Made by a program: the position numbers and the translations under genes | The notes under the pieces: model-generated | Database searches by the model: none | Told to the model about the DNA's origin: nothing | Seen by the model: only the letters and a program-made list of their open reading frames with translations | Part shown: positions 53,086-60,537 of the stretch, one piece after another | Position numbering within the stretch: position 1 is the stretch's first letter | Layout of the letters: the number at the start of each line of letters is the position of its first letter | From: Haloterrigena alkaliphila | GTDB taxonomy: Archaea; Halobacteriota; Halobacteria; Halobacteriales; Natrialbaceae | DNA: 64,000 nucleotides | NCBI RefSeq assembly: GCF_017352155.2 | Contig: NZ_CP071462.1 | Location: 2,294,001 to 2,358,000, forward strand | Direction: 5' to 3'

Positions 53086-53856
53086 CTAGCCGATGTACCG
53101 CAGGTCGTCGTCCGTCGGCATCTGCTGTTGCTGCTGTTGCTGTTCCATCTCCTGGATCTTGCCGATGACCTCTTCCATCTCGTCGGCTCGTTCGTCCAGC
53201 GACTCGTACTCGAGGTCGAACCCGAGGGTCTCCTCGAGCACCTCGAGCACCGCGCGGGCGCTCTTGGGGTCGACGAGGTAGCCGCTGGTCTCGCCCATCA
53301 GGCAGGCCGCGTCGAAGCTGCGCCGTTGACCCAGCCCCAGTAACAGCCCCGAGACGCCGACGATGCCGCCGGCGGGTTCGTCCTCGCGGAACTCGACGCC
53401 GGCGTCCTCGAGGGCCTCGAGCAGCGACTCGTCGCTGACGGCCCCGACGACGGCGTACTCGTCGATGAGTTCGCCGGTCGGGACGCCGCCCAGCGCGTAG
53501 ACCTCCTCGGCGCCGAACTCCTCGGCGATGTCGAGGAAGGCGTCGGTCAGCACGTAGTGGCCGTCGTTGGTCTGGGCCTGGTGATCGCCGGTCAGCAACA
53601 ACAGATCGCGGCCGTCGGGCACGGAGACGGCGTGGATCTCGGCGCAGGTCAGTTCCGCGACGCCGTCCTCGACGCTCACCTGCGGCGGGAACTCCTGGGA
53701 GTAGACCCGCCGGACGAGCGTGCTGTCGCCCTCGAGTTCCTCGAGCAGGTGCTCGACGGCGAGGCTCCCGACGTGGCCGACGCCGGGCAACCCCTCGACG
53801 AGAACGGGGTCGTCCAGTTCGACCTCGGCGACTGCGTCGATCTCGAGTTCGTCCAT
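53086..53856 (-). CDS. PAC2-family proteasome assembly chaperone-like protein
   Basis: In this 256-residue protein the PAC2 fold motifs are LVEGLPGVGHVGSLAVEHLL near the N-terminus, LTGDHQAQTNDGHYVLTDAF in the middle and GIVGVSGLLLGLGQRRSFDA further on. The C-terminal coiled stretch contains seven consecutive glutamines encoded by a CAG/CAA run. Archaeal members may assist proteasome assembly. It follows nop10 on the same strand by 7 nt and ends the translation-related cluster. Confidence 0.92.
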   Translation of the reverse strand: MDELEIDAVAEVELDDPVLVEGLPGVGHVGSLAVEHLLEELEGDSTLVRRVYSQEFPPQVSVEDGVAELTCAEIHAVSVPDGRDLLLLTGDHQAQTNDGHYVLTDAFLDIAEEFGAEEVYALGGVPTGELIDEYAVVGAVSDESLLEALEDAGVEFREDEPAGGIVGVSGLLLGLGQRRSFDAACLMGETSGYLVDPKSARAVLEVLEETLGFDLEYESLDERADEMEEVIGKIQEMEQQQQQQQMPTDDDLRYIG

Positions 53857-53863
53857 ACCGTAC

Positions 53864-54043
53864 TCAGCGGTTGCGACGTTTAAGAGCGCGTCGGTACTCG
53901 CCGTGCGGATCGCCGGGGTTGAACGGCGCTGGAGCGCTGTTGACGGCGTCGGCGCCGCAGTCCGGACAGCTGTCAGAAAGGGTGTACACCGGGCGGTCGT
54001 GTGCGTCGCGCCACGCCGAACACATCCGGATATCCGACTTCAT
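53864..54043 (-). CDS. nop10: Nop10, H/ACA RNP component
   Basis: A 59-residue subunit of the H/ACA guide RNP that makes pseudouridine with Cbf5 and Gar1. The N-terminal zinc ribbon is degenerate (MCSAWRDAHDRPVYTLSDSC, then PDCGADAV). The linker SAPAPFNPGDPHGEYRRALK is the strongly conserved Nop10 C-terminal signature that binds Cbf5. It follows the aIF2-alpha gene by 8 nt on the same strand, the standard archaeal gene order. Confidence 0.95.
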   Translation of the reverse strand: MKSDIRMCSAWRDAHDRPVYTLSDSCPDCGADAVNSAPAPFNPGDPHGEYRRALKRRNR

Positions 54044-54051
54044 GCGGTGCG

Positions 54052-54852
54052 TTACTCGTCGTCGGTCCGTCGCTCGCGGTGGTATTCGCCCGAACCGCCT
54101 TCGGATTCGATCGCTCGGACCGCGCGCTGGGCGCTGTCCTCGAGCTGGGATTCGGCGGTCTTGTAGTTGGGCGCCTGCACCTCGATGCGATACTCGGGCG
54201 CGCCGACGTAGCTGACCTCGAGGTCGACTTCGTCGGGCACCTCGCCGTTGCCTTCGGCGGCCTCGAGGGCCTCGCGGATGCCGTCGACGCCGCTGGGCGA
54301 GGGGTTCTCGAGGTCGACGTAGCCGGTGACGTTGACGTACGGCACCGAGACGTTCTCGCGGGCCGTCTCGACGATCGACTCGACCTCGTCGTCGGAGAGA
54401 TCGGTGTCCTCGAGGGCCTCCTCGCCGTGGATCGCGGCCTGCTTGAAGCCGTCGTAGAGGCTGCCGTGGACGCCGATCAGTTCGTTGGCGACCGCGGTGT
54501 AGGTTTCGTCGTCGACATCGTCGCCGAGCGCGATCCCCATCCAGTTGTCGGCTTTCTGCTCGTTCTTCCACTCCTGGATCTTGTCGGATCGCTGGTGATC
54601 GTTGACGTCCTTCAGCGAGAGGTCGATCTGCTGGGAGCCCTCGTCGATTTCGAGGACCTTGCAGACGGCGATCTGACCCTCGCGGACGTGATCGCGGACG
54701 TTCTTGATCCACCCCGAGGCGACCTCGGAGATGTGGATCAGGCCGCGCTTGTCCTGGTACTCCTCGAGATCGACGAAGACGCCGAAGTCCTCGATCTCGT
54801 CGATCTTGCCGACGACGAGTTCGCCGGGGTCGGGCCAGCCGCTGTACTTCAT
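54052..54852 (-). CDS. Translation initiation factor aIF2 subunit alpha
   Basis: Part of the aIF2 heterotrimer that delivers initiator tRNA-Met to the ribosome. An N-terminal S1/OB domain ([35 protein letters not shown]) precedes a helical domain and a C-terminal alpha-beta domain ([38 protein letters not shown]). The length of 266 residues is normal. It overlaps the rps27e stop by 4 nt and is followed by nop10. The cluster order L44e-S27e-aIF2a-Nop10-PAC2 is typical of Euryarchaeota. Confidence 0.97.
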   Translation of the reverse strand: MKYSGWPDPGELVVGKIDEIEDFGVFVDLEEYQDKRGLIHISEVASGWIKNVRDHVREGQIAVCKVLEIDEGSQQIDLSLKDVNDHQRSDKIQEWKNEQKADNWMGIALGDDVDDETYTAVANELIGVHGSLYDGFKQAAIHGEEALEDTDLSDDEVESIVETARENVSVPYVNVTGYVDLENPSPSGVDGIREALEAAEGNGEVPDEVDLEVSYVGAPEYRIEVQAPNYKTAESQLEDSAQRAVRAIESEGGSGEYHRERRTDDE

Positions 54853-55022
54853 CGTGACTCGACTGTTTCGAGGATCTCGTGTTCGATCTCGGCTTTGCCG
54901 CCGGTCGGTCGCGCCAGCGTCGTGCCACAGACGGCACAGGCGACCTCCGTGGAGGCCTTGCCGAAGACGGTCTGTTCGTTCTCGCAGTCACTGCATCGAA
55001 CGCTGTAGAAATTTCCTGCCAT
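54849..55022 (-). CDS. rps27e: 30S ribosomal protein S27e
   Basis: The 57-residue protein has a C4 zinc site formed by Cys10/Cys13 ([10 protein letters not shown]) and Cys29/Cys32 ([16 protein letters not shown]). The ATG at 55022 lies 5 nt after the L44e stop. The stop overlaps the aIF2-alpha start (ATGA type). Confidence 0.97.
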   Translation of the reverse strand: MAGNFYSVRCSDCENEQTVFGKASTEVACAVCGTTLARPTGGKAEIEHEILETVESR

Positions 55023-55027
55023 CGGTA

Positions 55028-55309
55028 TCACTCCTGGAACTCGAGTCGGCCGGCGCGCCACCCTTCGCGGAGGTGGGCCTTGCCGCACTCGCTGCAGCGG
55101 TACTTGAGGTCGGTCTTCTTGGTGGGCTTCTCGCCGGCGGGCACCTTCGAGAAGCGACCGGAGTTCCCGATCGACGAGGAGTTTCGCCGGGTGCGGCGAG
55201 CGTCCCACTTCATCCCCGAGGAACGGCCGGTTCGGGTCTTCTCGACTTCGTGTTCGTGGTGTTCGTTGCAGTGCGGGCAGTACGTATTGAATCGGCGTGG
55301 CATCTGCAT
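55028..55309 (-). CDS. rpl44e: 50S ribosomal protein L44e
   Basis: The 93-residue protein starts [14 protein letters not shown], like known haloarchaeal L44e. Zinc ligands lie in [10 protein letters not shown] and [12 protein letters not shown]. The [14 protein letters not shown] segment is highly conserved. It is the first gene of the minus-strand translation cluster; its promoter must lie in the 257-bp gap before the nitric oxide reductase gene on the other strand. Confidence 0.97.
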   Translation of the reverse strand: MQMPRRFNTYCPHCNEHHEHEVEKTRTGRSSGMKWDARRTRRNSSSIGNSGRFSKVPAGEKPTKKTDLKYRCSECGKAHLREGWRAGRLEFQE

Positions 55310-55566
55310 GGTTATCTCACTTGCCGTGGGCTAAGGCAGGGGCGTTTAAAACCCGTTTGGTTCGTCGCCGGCGGGCGATCGGCGGATCGCGATCCGTCCG
55401 ATGGCGGAGTCGCGAACTCGTCGATCGATAGGGGGATCGTGGTTTCGTCGGCTGATAGCGGAGTCGCGATCACCATCCGGGTGATAAGTCACCGGCGACT
55501 GACGTGTGTACCATTACCACGGAATCTGCTCACTGTTACCGTTGCAAACGGATGTGACAGAAAGAA

Positions 55567-58500
55567 ATGGGTCTCAGGAGCGTGTTATCAGAGACGGATG
55601 GGCGCCGGGATCCGACCGGCTACGTAACCGAGCGACTCGAGTCGGGTGCCGAGACCGTCGGCGACCGCTTCGCGCAGGTCTGCGAGACGGCGAGCGAGCG
55701 GGCGACGGCCGTCACCGAGCGGGCCGTCGACGAACTGTGCGAGCGCGCGTTCGACCGGAGCGCCGACGCGTTGCTCGAGGAATCGACGCTCGGCGGGGGT
55801 GGCGGGACCCTCGACTCCGGTCCGAACGACCCCCTCGATCGTGCGCTCGAGAACTTCCTCCGGCGGTACGGCCTCGACGAGAATCGGCTGGACGACCGGA
55901 CGCTCGAGGCGATCCGGACCCGGCTGTCGGCCGCCGGCGCGGACGCGGACGCGGCCGAACTGCTCGAGCGGGTCCTGAGCGAGCGCTCGACCGCGTCGGA
56001 CGACAACGACCGCGACTCGAGCGCGGCCTCGGCCGCAGGTACGGCTGCGGAAGCGGACGGCGACGCCGCCCACTCGAGCGACGATCCGCTCGCCGAGGCC
56101 CGTTCGCGACTCCGCACACGATTCGACGAGACGGCTGATCGACCGATCGCCGGGCTGCTCGCGGACGTCCTCGAGCGCGACGCCGTGGTCGCCGGACATC
56201 AACTCGAGCGCGTGCTCACCGAAGAACTGCCGGCGCTCGTGGCGGAACTGGAGGCCGAGATGGCGGACCTGGACACCTCTAGCGGGACGCCCTCGAGCGC
56301 GAAGTCGTCGGGTCCAGCGGCCGCGGGCACACGATCGTTCGATGCGGCCGCGTGCGCGAGCGACGGATCCGCCGCCGGCCGAGAAAACCGCGTCCCGTCG
56401 GGGCGCCTCGGCCCGGCGATCGCGGCGGCCGTCGCGGCGACGACGCTGCTCCCGGACGGCGAGGGCGTCGATCCCGCGGTCGGAGAGGTGGCGACGAGCC
56501 TCTTGCAGGTGAGCGACGGCGCCAGCGGCGTGCCGATCGACCGACTCCTCGGCGAACTGGTGCCGTTACTGGTGCAGACGGGCGCGGAGAGCGACCTCGG
56601 CTTCGACGCGCTGCGCTCGAGATCGACCGGATCGCTGGCGCTCGTTGGCCTGTTCGTCGCCAACCTCGCGGCGATGTCGCTGGGCGCCTGGCTCTCCCGG
56701 AAGAAGGCGCCGCCGATCCCCGACGAGATCCGCGGCCCGGACGGGACGACCGTCGTGACCGACGAGCAGGTCCAGCGGGGGAAGAAGGCGTTCCAGGCTA
56801 ACGGCCTCATGAATCAGGGGTCGGTCCTGGGTAACGGCTCGTACTTCGGGGTCGATCTGACGGCCGATGCGCTCGACCTGAAAGCCGAGTACATGCGGGA
56901 GTACTACGCCCGCCAGCGCGGGGCCGACTCGTTCGACTCCCTCGCGGACGACGACCGGGCGGCCATCGAGCGGCGCGTGGAGAACGAATTCGACGCCGAC
57001 GCGCCCGAGGGGTCGATCGCCCGCTACTCGGCGGCGGAAGTGTACGCCCACGGGCAGATCCGGAACGAGTACGTCGACCGCTACTACGGCGGTTCCCCCG
57101 AGCGCGGGATCCCGCAGGGGTACGTCGACTCGCCGGAGGCGGCCGCCCGAATCGCCGACTTCGCGTGCTGGACGGCGTGGATGGCCCACACCGATCGCCC
57201 CGATTCGAACCACTCCTACACGAACGACTGGCCGTACGTGCCCGCGGCCGGGAACCGACCCACCGGACAGGTCGTCGTCTGGAGCACGATCAGCGTCGTC
57301 CTGCTCATCGCCGGCGCCGGGTTCGGCGTCTGGGCCTACCACTCCTTCGACGTCGCCGAACCGACGACGGAACTCGTCGACGTCCCCTCGCCCGATTCGG
57401 TCTCGGTGACGCCGAGCCAGTACGCCGCGGCGCGGTACGTCCCCGTCGCCGGCGCGCTGTTCGTCGCGCAGGCCCTCGTCGGCGCCTATCTGGCCCACTA
57501 CTACGTCGAGCGCACCGGCTTCTACGGCCTCGAGGAAACCCTCGGGATCGACCTCGTCTCGCTGGTGCCGTTCTCGCTGGGCCGCACCTGGCACGTCAAC
57601 CTCGGCATCCTCTGGATCACGACGCTCTGGCTCGCGGGCGGGCTCTTCCTGCCGGGGCTGTTCAGCGAGCGCGATCCGCCCTGGCAGGCCGCGGGGGCGA
57701 CCGCGCTGCTGGGCGCGCTCGTCGCCATCACGGTCGGCGCGTTCGCGGGCGTCTGGCTCGGCACCCGCGGCGCGTTCGGCTCGCCCGGGAGCGGCGAGAG
57801 CGACGGCGACCTCTGGTGGTGGCTCGGGAGCGAGGGCCTCGAGTACCTCGAGGTCGGCCGGGTCTGGAAACTCGGGCTGCTGGCCGGCTTCGCCGCCTGG
57901 ACCGGGCTGGTCCTCCGCGGCGTCCGCCAACTCGACGAACCGTCGACCGGGCTCGGCCACTTCATGACCTACGCGGGCGGTTCGATCGCGCTCATGTTCG
58001 GCGCGAGCATGCTCTACACGCCCGAGACGAACATGGCGGTCACGGAGTTCTGGCGCTGGTGGGTCGTCCACATGTGGGTCGAGGGCGTCTTCGAGTTCTT
58101 CGTCACCGCCGTGATCTCCGCCGCGCTGGTGTCGATGGACCTGATCGAGAAGCCCGACGCCGAGAAGGCCATCCTCTTCGAGGTGTTCGCGATCATGGCG
58201 GCGGGCATCGTCGGCGTCTCCCACCACTACTGGTGGGTCGGCCTGCCGGACAAGTGGGTGCCCATCGGGACGACGTTCTCGACGCTCGAGTTCGTCCCGC
58301 TCGTCTTCGTCCTCTACCGGAGCCTCGGCGAGTACCGCTCGCTGCGGGCCCAGGGCGAGGAGTTCCCCTACACGCTGCCGCTGCTCTTTATCGTCGGCTC
58401 GAGCGTCTGGAACTTCGTCGGCGGCGGGGTGCTCGGCTTCTTCGTCAACCTGCCGCTGATCAACTACTACGAGCACGGCACCTACCTGACCGTCGCCCAC

Positions 58501-58875
58501 GCCCACACGTCGATGTTCGGCGCGTTCGGCCTGCTCGCGCTCGGGCTGGGAACCTACATCCTGCGGGTCGTGACTCCCGAATCGGCGTGGAATCCGTCGT
58601 GGTTCCGCGGCGCGTTCTGGCTGACCAACATCGGACTCACCGTCATGACCGTCGCGTCGCTGCTCCCCGTCGGCTTCCTGCAGTTGCAGACCGCCTACCA
58701 GGAGGGGTACGCGACCGCGCGCAGCCTCGAGTTCTACGAACGGGATCGCGTCCAGACGCTGCTCTGGGCCCGCACCCTCGGCGACACGCCGATGATCCTC
58801 GGAGCGCTGGCGTTTACCGCCGCGACGGTTCGCCACCTCTGGGCCGCGCGCCGGAACCGAGTCGCGGCCGGCTGA
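55567..58875 (+). CDS. norB: Quinol-type nitric oxide reductase with a long N-terminal extension
   Basis: Reduces NO to N2O at a heme-iron centre in the membrane. The qNOR core starts near residue 355 with a membrane helix (LALVGLFVANLAAMSLGAWL) followed by APPIPDEIRGPDG, the extracytoplasmic domain (MNQGSVLGNGSYFGVDLTAD) and about 13 membrane helices. Metal-ligand regions are MWVEGVFEFF preceded by His, SHHYWWVGLP and HAHTSMFGAFG. Residues 1-350 are an extra acidic, helical, coiled-coil-like and partly disordered region not expected in qNOR (normally about 750 residues). The reading frame is continuous; a later start near 56560 would give the standard protein. No other denitrification gene is adjacent. 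Confidence 0.93.
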   Translation: MGLRSVLSETDGRRDPTGYVTERLESGAETVGDRFAQVCETASERATAVTERAVDELCERAFDRSADALLEESTLGGGGGTLDSGPNDPLDRALENFLRRYGLDENRLDDRTLEAIRTRLSAAGADADAAELLERVLSERSTASDDNDRDSSAASAAGTAAEADGDAAHSSDDPLAEARSRLRTRFDETADRPIAGLLADVLERDAVVAGHQLERVLTEELPALVAELEAEMADLDTSSGTPSSAKSSGPAAAGTRSFDAAACASDGSAAGRENRVPSGRLGPAIAAAVAATTLLPDGEGVDPAVGEVATSLLQVSDGASGVPIDRLLGELVPLLVQTGAESDLGFDALRSRSTGSLALVGLFVANLAAMSLGAWLSRKKAPPIPDEIRGPDGTTVVTDEQVQRGKKAFQANGLMNQGSVLGNGSYFGVDLTADALDLKAEYMREYYARQRGADSFDSLADDDRAAIERRVENEFDADAPEGSIARYSAAEVYAHGQIRNEYVDRYYGGSPERGIPQGYVDSPEAAARIADFACWTAWMAHTDRPDSNHSYTNDWPYVPAAGNRPTGQVVVWSTISVVLLIAGAGFGVWAYHSFDVAEPTTELVDVPSPDSVSVTPSQYAAARYVPVAGALFVAQALVGAYLAHYYVERTGFYGLEETLGIDLVSLVPFSLGRTWHVNLGILWITTLWLAGGLFLPGLFSERDPPWQAAGATALLGALVAITVGAFAGVWLGTRGAFGSPGSGESDGDLWWWLGSEGLEYLEVGRVWKLGLLAGFAAWTGLVLRGVRQLDEPSTGLGHFMTYAGGSIALMFGASMLYTPETNMAVTEFWRWWVVHMWVEGVFEFFVTAVISAALVSMDLIEKPDAEKAILFEVFAIMAAGIVGVSHHYWWVGLPDKWVPIGTTFSTLEFVPLVFVLYRSLGEYRSLRAQGEEFPYTLPLLFIVGSSVWNFVGGGVLGFFVNLPLINYYEHGTYLTVAHAHTSMFGAFGLLALGLGTYILRVVTPESAWNPSWFRGAFWLTNIGLTVMTVASLLPVGFLQLQTAYQEGYATARSLEFYERDRVQTLLWARTLGDTPMILGALAFTAATVRHLWAARRNRVAAG

Positions 58876-58946
58876 CGGCCCGCTGCTCCCGGTTCCCCGG
58901 CCCGGACTCCGAAGCGCTTAATCCGCTCTCGAGAGAAGTCGCCGGC

Positions 58947-59213
58947 ATGAAGCGGCTCATCATCCACGGCGACCCCGGGATCCGGAAGGGGGCCATCATC
59001 GATTACGCCGGCGAAGAAGTCGTCTGCTTCGGGATCAACCGCAACGGCGAGTGGCACGGCCCCGAGGAGGTCCAGCTGTGGTGTACCGTGGGCACCGAAG
59101 ACGAGTACGGGGACTACGAGAAGCGCAACTACACGCCGCACTTCCTCGACGTGGATCGCGTCGACGCCGACGCCGTCGACGTCGTCCGCGCGAAGGGCGA
59201 TCTCGCCGTCTGA
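58947..59213 (+). CDS. HAH_0734-family conserved haloarchaeal protein
   Basis: The 88-residue protein starts MKRLIIHGDPGIRKGAIIDY and contains CFGINRNGEWHGPEEVQLWC and YTPHFLDVDRVDADAVDVV. It is a small conserved family known only in haloarchaea, with no assigned function. It begins 71 bp after the nitric oxide reductase stop on the same strand. Composition and conservation of aromatic and charged positions suggest a soluble single-domain protein. Confidence 0.88.
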   Translation: MKRLIIHGDPGIRKGAIIDYAGEEVVCFGINRNGEWHGPEEVQLWCTVGTEDEYGDYEKRNYTPHFLDVDRVDADAVDVVRAKGDLAV

Positions 59214-59502
59214 GTCGACCCGACCTCGCCGTCTACGTCGACCCGACGGCCGGCGATCGGCGATCGGCGGTCGATCCTCTCCCGACGGACGACTCCGAAT
59301 TCTTTTGTGTTCTCGCTCGATACCGTCTCGGTCACGCACAGATGGACGGATCACACCGACGATCGGTCGACGTCGCTTGGGAAATCCGGACTCGAGGCGG
59401 CCGCGTCGATCGGACTCGCGGCGAGTCGGGGTCGCGAGAGGACCGCAACACCAATACTGGAGCGCCAGCCAGTGGTCGATACGCCCGTGTGGACGTCGAA
59501 TA

Positions 59503-59982
59503 ATGGCGACGGACGAACGTTTCCCCGAACCGACGATGAGTGAGTCGTTCACCGAGGCCGTCAGAACCCGGGTTCGCGCGTTGCTCTCGACGGCCCGGTT
59601 TAGCCAGTTCGCCGGCGTCGGGATCGTCGGCGGGACCGTCGACATCGTGGGCCTCGCGATCTTAGTCGACGTCTTTGGAATCTGGTATCTGGTGGCGAAG
59701 GCCGTCTCGTGGGAGCTGTCGATCGTGGTCATCTTCGCGATCAACGAGCACTGGACCTTCGCGAACTACGGTGCGATGACGCCACGAGCGCTCGCGCGGC
59801 GGTTTCTGCGCTCGAACGCGGTCCGGTTCGCCGGCTTTCTCGTCACGCTGACGGTACTCGGCGTTCTGGTCATCCGGTACGACGTCTGGTATCTGGTTGC
59901 GAACGTGATCGGTATCGTAGTCGGCTTCTTCGTCAACTACACGTGCGAGAGCCTCTACACGTGGAAGGTTCACCACGAGTAA
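59503..59982 (+). CDS. GtrA-family membrane protein
   Basis: In this 159-residue protein, four membrane segments of the GtrA type are visible: FAGVGIVGGTVDIVGLAILV, WELSIVVIFAINEHWTF, FAGFLVTLTVLGVLVI and YLVANVIGIVVGFFVNYTCE, ending YTWKVHHE. Family members are proposed flippases or helpers in transfer of polyprenyl-linked sugars. The start could be ATG 59503 (MATDERFPEP) or the in-frame ATG 59536 (MSESFTEAV). No glycosyltransferase is adjacent. The initiator tRNA gene follows after 66 bp. Confidence 0.88.
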   Translation: MATDERFPEPTMSESFTEAVRTRVRALLSTARFSQFAGVGIVGGTVDIVGLAILVDVFGIWYLVAKAVSWELSIVVIFAINEHWTFANYGAMTPRALARRFLRSNAVRFAGFLVTLTVLGVLVIRYDVWYLVANVIGIVVGFFVNYTCESLYTWKVHHE

Positions 59983-60048
59983 CGGGAGAAACCACCATAC
60001 GGTAGCGGAATCATAACCCTTAACTAGGGCACGCGGGTACTGTCTGGT

Positions 60049-60123
60049 AGCGGGATGGGATAGCCAGGAGATTCCGGCGGGCTCATAACCCGCAGATCGG
60101 TAGTTCAAATCTACCTCCCGCTA
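60049..60123 (+). tRNA. Initiator tRNA-Met (CAU)
   Basis: 75 nt without encoded CCA. The acceptor stem AGCGGGA pairs with TCCCGCT, with discriminator A. The anticodon stem carries the three consecutive G:C pairs (GGG...CCC) around CTCATAA, anticodon CAT at 60084-60086. The T arm is GGTAGTTCAAATCTACC. The A1:U72 end and the GGG/CCC anticodon stem mark it as initiator rather than elongator. No intron is present. Confidence 0.97.
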
Positions 60124-60537
60124 TACTTTTGCCGCGAGCAAATCCGCGAGCGGCAGGTATCGCACGGTGGTAGTTTGAACCAGACAGCGCTCGATCGGAG
60201 CGAGAGTGCTGGCGTGGTTCAAATCTACCTCCCGCTACTTTTCGACGCGAACAATATCGAGGAACGGAGTGACGAGTGTCGTGAGCGTCGAAAATACGCC
60301 GAGTAGATTTGAAGTAGACGACGAGGGAGCGAAGCGACCGAAGTCGGCGTAGTTCAGATCTACCTCCCACAATTCCAATCTACCGCCCGCTACTTTTCGA
60401 CGCGAACAATACCGGGGTTCGTCGACGCCGCTCGAGACGCACCGAACACCGATCGAGTCGGCGTCTCTCATTCTCTGACACGATGGTGGTTCGCAAAATT
60501 GTTATATTCGTAACGCTGTATTCGACTAGTACTCCTG
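60124..60537. repeat. Array of tRNA-iMet 3'-end copies (att-like scars) in a 414-bp spacer
   Basis: The last 24 nt of the tRNA (60100-60123) recur at 60214-60237 with one change, at 60349-60372 with a changed end, and partially at 60373-60392. An inverted piece (GTAGATTTGAA) lies at 60303-60313. The copies at 60214 and 60373 share a further CTTTTCGACGCGAACAATA downstream, making a 155-bp-spaced direct repeat. GAACGGAGTGA is at 60262. No gene is present before the ATG at 60538. The pattern is that of repeated integration or recombination at the tRNA 3' end. Confidence 0.8.

Noticed and set aside
53100-53160. CTG/TTG microsatellite near the PAC2 gene end
   Set aside because: It encodes the in-frame polyglutamine tract of the PAC2 protein and needs no separate explanation beyond slippage.
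55390-55480. Short direct repeats GCGGAGTCGCGA between L44e and the nitric oxide reductase gene
   Set aside because: Two 12-bp copies in a GATCG-rich spacer are too weak to call a regulatory element or repeat family.
56566-58836. A 756-codon open frame on the minus strand opposite the nitric oxide reductase gene
   Set aside because: GC-rich haloarchaeal genes with strong third-position bias leave long antisense frames. This one has Arg/Glu/Asp-rich composition without domains, while the plus strand encodes a clear qNOR. The same applies to similar long frames opposite lysA, ppsA, metG, lonB and the PhoD gene.
60124-60480. Additional tRNA genes downstream of tRNA-iMet
   Set aside because: Only T-arm and 3' acceptor sequences recur; no D arm or anticodon arm accompanies them, so they are fragments.
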